The notes below the pieces were generated by a model that worked only from the letters and a program-made list of their open reading frames with translations, made no database searches and was not told where the DNA came from. 64,000 nucleotides of DNA, taken from contig JABAKD010000023.1 in assembly GCA_012845835.1 (NCBI GenBank), positions 16,884,753 through 16,948,752 of the forward strand. Reading direction: 5' to 3'. This DNA is from Undaria pinnatifida (Eukaryota > Sar > Phaeophyceae > Laminariales > Alariaceae). Below, piece by piece: positions 46,254 to 55,800 of the stretch; the stretch's first letter is position 1; every line of letters begins with the position of its first letter. The position numbers and the translations under genes were made by a program.

Positions 46254-46901
46254 TCAATGGTGGGCAAGCGCCGCGCTTGGGCACGAAACCCTGTAAGCCT
46301 TCGTGCCCTTGATGTCCAAACACGGCGCACACGTGCCTCCTGGTTGTTCCACCGTTCCCGCACAGCCTGGGCTCAAGATGCTGCGGGCGGCAGTTGGCAC
46401 CGCGTGGAGAGACACGCGATTCAGGTTTATCCGAGCCTCCCACGACACCCCCAGGTTGCCAGTACCATGGAGAGTTGATGGGTAGTGTTGGAGAACAGGC
46501 TCCCGGACAGCCGGACGAAATCCTGCGCAGTAGATGGGAGCGTGGACAAGCGTCCTATTGGCGAGACCACTCCCGTCAGCGTCGGAGAAAACACCATCCA
46601 TATCAATGCCCGCGCTCTCACAATCCTCAAGCCCGTTCACAACTCCCGTCGCAACCACGTCAGCGAAACTGCCCGCGCCCGCACCACCCTCACCCCTGCT
46701 CACAACTCCCGTCGCCACCACGTCAGCGTCACCGCTTGCGCCCCCGTCGCTACTACTGTCCATCAACACCGGCGACTCCTTCGCGCCGTCCGTGGCGCTC
46801 TTCGGTTTGAAAAAACCCAGCAATGTGCGCCCGCTCCCCACCGCCGCCGCGGCACCAGCACCCCTGTCGACACACGTTGGTTGACATGCAACTTGCGACA
46901 T
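46254..46901 (-). CDS. Uncharacterised 215-residue protein, possible transposon ORF
   Basis: An ATG at 46901 (minus) opens 216 codons to TGA. The N-terminal third carries RTLLGFFKPK, which resembles a weak PIP-box (PCNA-binding) pattern but lacks the leading Gln. A repeated DVVATGVV segment occurs twice (about residues 60-95). The C-terminal third has YCAGFRPAV...HYPSTLHG...SLHAV and later CAGTVEQPGGTCAPCLDIKG, cysteine and histidine spacing of a metal-binding module. I do not recognise the family; it could be the first exon of a DNA-transposon gene. It lies beside Cys-rich pieces on the same strand (47288-47900). Confidence 0.4.
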   Translation of the reverse strand: MSQVACQPTCVDRGAGAAAAVGSGRTLLGFFKPKSATDGAKESPVLMDSSSDGGASGDADVVATGVVSRGEGGAGAGSFADVVATGVVNGLEDCESAGIDMDGVFSDADGSGLANRTLVHAPIYCAGFRPAVREPVLQHYPSTLHGTGNLGVSWEARINLNRVSLHAVPTAARSILSPGCAGTVEQPGGTCAPCLDIKGTKAYRVSCPSAALAHH

Positions 46902-47139
46902 GAGCAATAGCAATTGATCAGTCGCGGAAAGAAAAAACGAATTTGCTCCTGCTTTTCACATACACACATCGACAAGGCCTGCAGCCTCATATACTGCGCG
47001 ACTAAAATACGTCCAGCGTGGCAGTTCCCAAACTACTGAACACGCGCGAACGACCTCCCGTAAAAATTGTGAAGCAGTGTATTAACAACCAGGTATATTT
47101 CACAAACACCATATCATAAATGAAACATAGATCTAATGT

Positions 47140-47205
47140 ACCACGCAGCTTGCAAAGCTGAGTTTCAACCGTTCAATCGGTCGTACTCACAGCTGACGTT
47201 TTTCA
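47140..47205 (-). repeat. Repeat H end fragment with CAGCTTGCAAAGCTG palindrome
   Basis: GCAGCTTGCAAAGCTGAGTT, then ATCGGTCGTACTCACAGCTG, is the reverse of 37010-37055 (CAGCTGTGAGTACGACCGGT). Both lie in AT-rich flanks. Confidence 0.5.
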
Positions 47206-47287
47206 TTTGTTTATCGAAACTTCTTGTGCTAGCGAATGCAACAACTGATGTCCTCACAAGTCGTCACTTGTGTTGAAGCGACTGTTC

Positions 47288-47900
47288 GTTAGTCTCTCCG
47301 TCGAGTCCGGCTCAGTTGCTCTATATTGCGTCCGAAATCGCGCTTGCACTTCTTGCACACCCAGTTGCCGCTGCTGGTCTTCGCAGCGATTTTTCCGATA
47401 GGCAGAGTGCTCTGCTCGCATGCGAAAGGCGTGCAAGGACCAACAGGGACGCGGAGTAACTTAGTTGGTTCGCAGTTCGTGCGCGTTTTTTTTGTCCATT
47501 TTGATCATGCGGCTACGGCTTCTGGTATTTCTGCTCTGCTGCTGCTGCCGCCAAGGCTAGGCTTCTGCAACTGCTGATGTTGTCAGTTATTGGGGAGGAG
47601 GCAGCACGACACACACACTGCTCGATGGTGAGCACTTTTACATGTATATGATAAACCAGAGTTTTGTCTTTCCAGTGCTTGCCGCTGCTGCTGCTGCTGC
47701 CAGGTACACGATACCCTCCAATGTCACACAACAGCCCTCATGCCTCTCCACTCTCTCTCTGCGCTGTGCCGAACACTCATGCTCAATGGCCTGGCCCTCG
47801 TCCACTCCTGAACCGTCACCGAAGTTGGCCCCGCAGCAGCAGATGAAATCCTCGGCATCGGCTGGCTTCCGCAGACGCTTTGTAGCCAAGCTGTCTTGTC
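47288..47900 (-). pseudogene. Cysteine-rich zinc-finger gene pieces, possible distant relative
   Basis: Two minus-strand segments look coding. The first (about 47895-47695) reads KRLRKPADAEDFICCCGANF...IEHECSAQRRERVERHEGCC. The second (about 47500-47288, ending TAA... RTRRRD-stop) reads NCEPTKLLRVPVGPC, TPFACEQSTLPIGKI and GNWVCKKCKRDFG. The second has a C-x4-C ... WVC-x2-C ribbon with spacing like the ribbon of the element-borne zinc-finger genes in this window. No ATG, exon borders or Helitron ends were resolved, so membership in that family is a guess. Confidence 0.3.
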
Positions 47901-47959
47901 GAAGGAAGGTTGTAGCAGGGGTCCCTTCACCGTGGAGGCTGTGTTCATTGTGACCACTC

Positions 47960-48600
47960 TCTCTTGTTCACTCCCTTTGTCTCCGTTGCTCTGCGCTGTG
48001 CGTAGCTGGTACGCAGGCTGCTGCTGCGCGACCAGGGGGCTGCGTGTCTGCTCTATAGTACCGCCCCTGCCCCTTCATTATATAGGATTTAGAATGGGGG
48101 TTGTTTGCATAGGAAATTATGTGGCGTAATGGGGGGGGGGTGGGGTCTTCGTACCCTCCTCCCCCCTCTGGAAAGGCGAAAAAATAGTTATGGCACGTAG
48201 GTGTCGAAAAAAAGAAAATTGTGCGCCCTTGGGCGCACATGTTTTTTTTTTCAGAGCGTCTTTAACGCGGGGAATCGAGAATTATCGAATTGAAGGTGTA
48301 CCGGTAGGTTCGACATCACTGCTTCGGGTATCCCGAACGAAAAATGTATGGTGAGCGAGAGCTGTTGTTCTCGACGCGGTTGTGGGCTCGCTTGTGGATA
48401 TAGCAGGTGCTCGTACAGCAGCAGCAGCTTAGATATGATAGTTCTCCCGTTTCTTTCGGTTGAACTCTTGACAGGACGATCAGCATCTATCTATCTCCGG
48501 TATTGTGGTCGTTTCATTGATCCGTACGAGCTAAGGCTGGATCCTATGCAGTACAATTTGGAGCGGTAAAATTTGCAAGGGTGCGTTCGGTACGGTACGT
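47960..48600. other. Gene-free interval
   Basis: No gene supported. A G10 run at 48131-48140 and a GCGCCCTTGGGCGC palindrome at about 48222-48236 are the only notable items. Confidence 0.3.
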
Positions 48601-48604
48601 AGCG

Positions 48605-49075
48605 AGGCGTACCGCCAGTATATACCGCCGGTATTTTCGGTATCGGACACTTCGGTAAGTTCGGTACGGCATCAATACCGGTACCGGCAACTTCGGCAAG
48701 TTCGGTACGACATCAACCCCGGTACCGGACATTTCGGTAAGTTCGGTACGACGCCAATACCGGTACTGAACATTTCGGTAAGTTCGGTACATTATCAATA
48801 CCGGTACCGGAAACTTCGGTAAGTTCGGTACACGATATCAGTACAGGTACCGGACACTTCGGCAAGTTCGGTATGACATCAATACCGGTACCGGACACTT
48901 CGGTAAGTTCGGTACGACGTCAATACCAGTACCGGCGGTACCGTTACGCACGTATGTACCGGAGCCGGTTCCGGTATCGATACAACATTGATACCGGTAC
49001 TGGACACTTCGGTAAGATCGGCACAACATCACCCCGGTACCGGACACTTCGGTACGTTTGGCATGATATCAACCC
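48605..49075 (+). repeat. GGTACCGG minisatellite, block 1
   Basis: About ten copies of a unit near 41-42 bp: ATCAATACCGGTACCGGA, then (A/C)ACTTCGGTAAGTTCGGTA. Each intact copy contains GGTACC palindromes and a GGTAAGT that matches a 5' splice-site consensus on the plus strand. Confidence 0.8.
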
Positions 49076-49195
49076 GATTCCACCACATTGTGACGTCATC
49101 CCTTGGAGCTTTGGCTCCAGGCAGCACTCCAAGCCACACACACCCAGTCCCAAACATGTTCCAGTACGCTCGGTATACCGAGACTCTGAGCACGC

Positions 49196-49533
49196 ATGAG
49201 CAACGGCGCAAATTCCCAGAATGAGGTGGCCTCCAGCAATGATGCCACCGCTTCTGGTGGCAGGTCATCTTCGCCAGCTCCTATAAACACCAGCGCCGGC
49301 GGCGGAAGTTATCGGCGTGGACGCGGAAAAGAAAGCCGTGCCTGTGCTTTTGCCTGCTCCTGTGTACAAGTCGGTCCCGGGAGACGTGCACGATTTGCCG
49401 GCGGAGACGATCAAAGCCGTCGATGGTTTTTCGGTGCCGGCCGTTTTTCTGGGGGAAGGGACGCTTGAAGCGTCCGTCATGTACTCGATTGGTGTGTGCG
49501 TCGAAACGATGGACGAGAAGACGGCGCCCTGCT
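49196..49533 (+). pseudogene. Small frameshifted ORF between minisatellite blocks
   Basis: An ATG at 49196 starts MSNGANSQNEVASSNDATAS..., a Ser/Ala-rich stretch. From about 49310 a protein-like sequence continues in another frame (VDAEKKAVPVLLPAPVYKSV, LPAETIKAVDG, TLEASVMYSIGVCVETMDEK) to a TGA after TAPC. A one-base shift or a small intron near 49300-49315 would join them. Family unknown. A perfect palindrome AATACTCCGGAGTATT lies at about 49598-49613. Confidence 0.3.
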
Positions 49534-49794
49534 GATAATCCAAAGCGTACCTTTACCTTTACAGCATATCAAGACAAAAATCAAATAAGATAAAAATAAT
49601 ACTCCGGAGTATTGAAAATAGAAGAAACAATAATAATCAATTTTATACCTCAGCGGGTACCCCCGGCCAATACCAGATTTGCTCTTTACATGTACCGCCA
49701 GTTTGTTTCTAGTTGATGTACTTGAGCGCAACTGTGCGCCGGATACCGCCGGCACTGCCGGTATGTGTATTTAAGTGTGTGCTAGTACCGGCAT

Positions 49795-50215
49795 AGGCTT
49801 TCGTACCGGTACCAGACGCTTCGGTAAGTTCTGTACGACATCAATACCGGTACCGGAAACTTCGATACGTTGGGTGCAATATCAATACCGGCACCGCAAA
49901 CTTTGATAAGTTCGGTACGACATCAATACCGGTACCGGAAACTTCGGTAAGTTCGGTACGACGTCAATACCGATACCGGAAACTTCGGTAAGTTCGGTAC
50001 GACGTCAATATCGGTACCGGAAACTTCGGTAAGTTCGGTACGACGTCAATACCGGTACCGGAAACTTCGGTAAGTTCGGTACGACATCAATACCGGTACC
50101 GCGTACACACTTTCGTACCGGTGCCGGACACCTCGGTAAGTTCGGTACACCTCCAATGCCGGTACCGGGCACTTCGATAGGTTCGGTACGACGTCAATAC
50201 CCGTACCGTAACGAA
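49795..50215 (+). repeat. GGTACCGG minisatellite, block 2
   Basis: This has the same unit and orientation as 48605-49075, with about ten copies; several central copies differ at only one or two bases (ACATCAATACCGGTACCGG). The two blocks flank 0.7 kb, so they may bracket one mobile or duplicated segment. Confidence 0.8.
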
Positions 50216-51194
50216 CACGCCCTTGAAAATTGTCTTCAGGGAGGTTTCGGGGTATTTGGGCCCAGTTCTGACCATTTCTGATCAGAATCGTGTCTTATGG
50301 GGAGCGTTTTTTGGGAAAAAATCCTCCGAGATTTTACCACCGATCAAACCTGTTTGGACTCAAAAGTGGTCAAAGTTGGTTTTGCACCATACCTCGGAGG
50401 CTTTGTACTAGTGTGTATGGGTTTTAGACTGCTGTGGGGTACGACGGGACTATAGGAGACACGCCACGTATAGACTTATCCGCAACCACAGCCTACTACT
50501 GCTCATGGCACGACTGGGACACAGCACCCTTGCACCGACCACGGCCAAGAGGGAGATAACCCGTATATCCTTGCGACCGTCGCGTATGTTGTGGCGGCCC
50601 TACAGCTGCGCTAGGCAAAGTAAATTCGTCTCCTCGAGGGGACGATTTTGAATCGGACGACGATCAAAACAACCCAACGTGATTTTTCCCGACTCTACAA
50701 AGCAAACAGCAGTGGATACAGGCGCTGATGCTCCATAAGAGAGGGCTTCTCTCTCCCAGCGACAGTAGAAGCCCTACAGCTCCTCATTCCGTGCCCTATC
50801 GTCGGCGAGCTGGTGGTGAAAGGGGACAATTGCCAATCCTGGCGTGGGTCTCTCGTGGAGTTCAAAATCTGGTTCAACAAGAGTACTGTGCTGAATTGGC
50901 TGATTCCCATATGAAACAGCAAAAAAAATCGAAACCACGATAACACGGCCCACGGAACAACTCCATGTTTTTTTTTATGACCCGTTGAAAATCCACCTTC
51001 CGTCCAAATTTTACTACTCAAATTTTACTGCATAGGATCCGTTCTAATAAACGAACTACGCTGTTTGATATTTACGTTCTGTATTCAGAGAGAACAATAA
51101 GTCGTCGATCAACCTCCTAAAAATAGGTACTCGTACAGCAGCATAGATTATTGTTATAGAGTGTCAGTATAGCTGGCAATATATTCGGTAGGAT
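50216..51194. other. Gene-free interval
   Basis: No gene supported on either strand; frames are short and without recognisable domains. Confidence 0.3.
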
Positions 51195-51500
51195 AGTCCG
51201 CAGATTCATGGTCTATTGGCCACAAGAAGGTTCTCTTAAACGGAATATTCTGAGTGAAGCGGATAACCCGTAGAATCTAGCTAGTTTGTACCACAAGAGC
51301 GTTCTCGGAAATGGAACGCTCCTCCTCTGGACAAGATAGATAGAAGTAAGCGCGTTAAGCGCTCATGGGAACATTAGGACATCCAGGAGAACGTTCCTTG
51401 TACGTTCCATAGGAAAAGGTCCGGAACAGAGCACAGTAGCAATGCTGGGGTGAAGCGAACTCTGTGAGCTTCACCCCACCCCCGTGCTCTCACTACCTGC
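51195..51500 (-). repeat. Dispersed repeat J, minus copy
   Basis: Reverse counterpart of 25787-26110, diverged by scattered substitutions and small indels. GGAACGTTC-like palindromes are retained (GAGAACGTTCCTTGTACGTT). Confidence 0.55.
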
Positions 51501-52049
51501 TCTACCAGCTCTACCTGCTATACTTGCTCTGCCCTGCACTACCGTGTGCCAAGGGCCTGTGTTGTCTGTCTTTTAGAGTCCAATGAAGAGGAAATAATGT
51601 ATAAGCTTTTGAGTCTATCCAGCGAGCCATGAGGAGAGACCAAACAAGGGCACCGGAACCCATGAGGAGCACGCTTCCCAACACCGACCAACCACGCATC
51701 CGCCACTCGGAGTACCACCACATTATACAGAAAGAAAAAGTCATCCAACAACCTCCTGAAAATAGCTACTCGTACAGCAGAAGAAGGTGTAGAAGCAGCG
51801 GCAGTAACAGCAGCACGGCACACGGGACCAGAGCCGGGTGAGTGTCGCTCTGCGTGTGTCTCGTCGATCAACCTCCAGAAATACTCGTACAGCAGCATGC
51901 TGCAGCATAACAGATCGTTCTCCCTTTTATTTCGGTTGAATTGTTGAGGGCTCACAATCTGCATCTCCGATCATAAAAGCACGATCAGCATGGGAGAAAC
52001 TCATACTATCAATACTGTACTCGTATATAACATCCCGGACAATAGCCTA
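51501..52049. other. Gene-free interval with short repeats
   Basis: Three related stretches (51105, 51740, 51865) share TC(A/C)ACCTCC(T/A)(A/G)AAAATA and ACTCGTACAGCAG. No gene supported. Confidence 0.3.
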
Positions 52050-52420
52050 TTGAATATGCCTATTGAATGCCAATAGGTTTGGGTATTACATATCGGTACC
52101 TATTGACACGTTCGATAGGTATGCGAATTTGTCGATCGATACCCATTGCTTGGACCAATAGGTCCAGAGTAATTGGTGCAATAGGCTGTTGTGCTTAAGA
52201 TAGGTGTGTGACTCTGTCTATCGATACCTATTTCTTCGATCAATAGGTTCTCATGAATCCGCACAATAGGCTGTTGTTCTTACAATAGTTATCTCACACT
52301 GTCGATCGATACCTATTACTGTGACCACTAGGTACGTGAAAGTGTCGATCGATACCTCTTGTTTGACCAATAGGTATGTGAAATGGTCGATCGATATCTA
52401 TTGCTATGAGCAGTAAGTAT
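52050..52420 (+). repeat. TCGATCGATACCTATTG minisatellite
   Basis: Degenerate copies of a unit built from GTCGATCGATACCTATT, ACCAATAGGT and GCACAATAGGCTGTTGT recur six or seven times with variable spacing of 40-70 bp. Confidence 0.65.
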
Positions 52421-52507
52421 AAATCCCTGCACAGCAGTTGTCTACCACGTATTGAGTACGCCTGTAGGTCTGTCCACAAGTTGGTGTATCGAATGTCGAT
52501 ACGTATC

Positions 52508-52517
52508 ATTATTATTA

Positions 52518-52604
<87 letters not shown>
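52508..52604 (+). repeat. (ATT)n microsatellite at the Helitron insertion site
   Basis: About 32 ATT triplets run directly into the inferred 3' end of the element (…ATTACAAG). The element apparently inserted in, or next to, this AT-only tract. Confidence 0.9.
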
Positions 52605-52605
<1 letters not shown>

Positions 52606-52866
52606 AAGATCTCCCTTCGGAGTGGGCTCATGAGAGCACAGCGGATGGGGGTGATGCAAGACGAAAGCAAACAGTGATATAGATTTGAAACGCCTCTTTT
52701 CCCGCAACAACCCGCTGCCGAAACACAGCGCGAACCACTTCCTGTACGAACGCATACGGATGTTCAGCCCGTGTCAACATTGCTGAGCGGCGCACCCAGC
52801 CTCTAAGTAGTATGACGATATTATGTTAAACTAAAAAAAAAAATATAATTGAAAAACAGTTTTCAG

Positions 52867-55800
52867 TCATGGATCGCTATCATTATTATTGTGCGCGTTC
52901 GAAGGTGACAGAGTGCAGTAGTGAAGGGAATTGGCGTGGAAAAGAACAGTGAGAATGTTTGGCTGGTGAGGGTCAGCCGGCGGTGGGTAATTTGTTCCAG
53001 CGACCCGGACTTCTATGGTCACCCCGTATAGTATCTCGGCGGCCGCTATCTCGATGTATCCAGCGTAGGCCGTGGGTAGAGCCATGATTTGCAAGTATTG
53101 CTGGACGGAGTGGTAGATTTGTGGGCTAGAACCTTGAACATGAATGGGTTCATTTCCAAACCCGTTTTGAATGTGTAGGAAGAAGTAGTCTTGGTTGGCA
53201 TGGATGTGAGACACAATTTGTTGGCGAACTTGATGGTGATATTCTGGATCGCCGAAAACTTTTCTGGCAATGGTTCTGAGCAGACAGGCACCATCACCAA
53301 CCTCGTCGACAATATTCCACGAAGAAGGTGGTTGTGGTTGGTCAGGCGCGGGCAATGATGGACGGGAGGGAGGGTTTGAGTTCGGCGGTTGGTAAAAAAT
53401 GGGGTTGAACTCCGGAAGCTTGTTGCCGGTGGCTGCCTCGATGAAGGGCGCATAGACGCAGTTGGCGACATGAGGCACGCCGTTGATGAGACGTTCTGGC
53501 TGCACCAGTAGGAGGACGCTGTTGCTAGAAGTGGTCCTGCTGAGAGCGACGTAAAGCTGACCATGGCAGAACACGTCAGATCGAAGATCTAGTCCGACGC
53601 GGGCAAGTGTTTGCCCCTGGCTTTTGTTTATTGTCATTGCGTAGCAAACACGCAGCGGAAACTGTCGGCGGTGGAAGCACATCCCTTGCCTGCCGACCTT
53701 AACCTCGAACAGAATGCGCGGCACTTTCACGAGCGGAGAACCTGGAGCGATGATTTCGACGTCAACAATTCGCGGCGAAATTGCGCGCACAATGCCTTTC
53801 CTTCCGTTGACGATACCGCTGTCGAAGTTCACATTTCTGATGAACATGACGATACAGCCAACTTTGAGGTCTAGTTGGTGCGGCGGTACCCCAGGAACGT
53901 CAATCTTCTCCAAGAATTCTACAGAGGTAACCTCCTCAATGTCTTTTGGGTTGGACTTGATGATTGTGTTGGAGCTTTTCAGAGAATGCAATTGGTTGGG
54001 CAAGAGATTGAGTATATGATCGTTGATCTCGTCGGTGCTGGCGTTAGTCGGCGACAGGATGCCCCTGTCGGCAAATTCTGCGGGCTGAGCGGTCAAAATG
54101 TCAGGATAAACAAAATCGATGAGCGTTTGGAACTCGGTGGTGCAACTCAATGAGCAAGTTGAGGGGAGAGAAGCAGTTGGATGGGATTCTGTATCGTGCT
54201 CCTCGGGTAGGGTGTATTCCAGCGGGATAATAACAGACTCGTCCGGAAGGGTTACAGGAGGTATCAAACCTTCACCTACCGCTCTGACAGTGCGCGAGTA
54301 TGGTTTGTCTAGGCGGTCGCGCATGGACTGCACCAGGCGGAACCTCTGTACCTTACCCCAAAGATAGGAAGAGATAAGAGAAGCCTCGACGACGTCTGCA
54401 GGAGTACCAAAGACAACGACAGGCCCGACCTGTCGCCAGTCTCCTCCGAACAAAACTGTTGCGCCTCCGAACGGCTTGTCACAGCGGCGCAAGTCACGAA
54501 GAGTAAGATCTAAAGCTTCGGGTGCAAGCTTGTCACTCATAGGTATTTCGTCCCAAATAATGAGGTCGGCACGACGAAGAACTTCGGCACGTTCTGTTTC
54601 GGCCTTGACGTTGCACACAGAGCCCTGCACGAGGTTATCACCGAATGGGATTTTGAAGGTGGAGTGGGCTGTGAGACCCCCTGGTAAGAGAAGTGCAGCG
54701 ATTCCTGTGGAAGCGGAGCACAGTACGAGGTTGCCCTTTGCTCTCAAGTCTGCCGAAATGGCGGTCATGGTGAAGGTCTTGCCCGAACCAGCCGGCGCGT
54801 CGATCATGAAAATGCCACCTGCCTTGTTCCGCACGGAGTTGACGACGGCATCGAAAACAGTCCTCTGTTCTGAATTCAACTTAGGTATGATGCCGTCAGC
54901 CTCTTGCCGCATGTCTTCACGGTTGAAGGCAGCGAGAAGCCGGTGGTATTCCGTGTCTGGATGCGAAACATGCGGCAAGCCGACGGAAGCGGTAGTCTTT
55001 CCGTGCTTGGCGAGCATTACATCGAGCTGCCTGAGCGCGCTGTCGGTGGCTGAAGATTCGGACATGCGGCACATGTAGTCGGTCATGAAGTGCTGCTTGT
55101 GAGTGTCCCACAGGTCGCGTGCCGGAGCACCTGCGATGATGAGCGTAACTAAAAGAGATCTGAGTTCCCGAGGAGTGGAGAAATTTAGAGACTCTCTTAA
55201 CGTAAGGTCGTACTCCTGTGCGTCTGCCACCAAGCCAAGTGCATGCGCTGCAGATTGGTGAGACTCGTGAAGGACGGCATCTACGGTGCGAATTTGCTCC
55301 CAGCTTTGCGAGGCGATGTGGTGCAGAAGAAGCCGAAGGTACCACACGTCGCCTGAGTCGGGCTTGAGAAAGTTAACACGGCAAACGCATTGAGAGCGTC
55401 GGCGGTACACGTAGTTGCCGTAGCCATCGATACGATTGGGCGTAGCGGTAGGGTCTGCGTCGTCGCTGTCGTAGCCATCGCTGTTGTCATCCTCAGACTC
55501 GTTCCGTTGTTGGTTACGGCGGCCACGTTTTCTCCGTCGCTGTTTCGGCTCGACGGTAAATTGTTCGAAATAGTCGAGGAAAGTGAGTTCGTCAAAAGGC
55601 TCTCCGGTAGGGCGTCTGAAATACCGCATGAGGTCAGTTTGGGAGTTCTTGGCCAATTCGCGGCGTTGCTCCGCTGTATCATCCTCGTCGTGGATTACGA
55701 CTTGTTCGCCCTCGAGATGAACATAGAGCAGTATGACACCAGGAGAACGGCTTTGCATGTCGAAGCCAAAAATTCTCCACATTGCTTCAGAACTTGATAT

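Noticed and set aside
48605-50215. CRISPR array
   Set aside because: Repeats are contiguous without unique spacers and the genome is eukaryotic; this is a minisatellite.
52406-52682. Poly-isoleucine or poly-leucine frames
   Set aside because: Translation of the ATT microsatellite.
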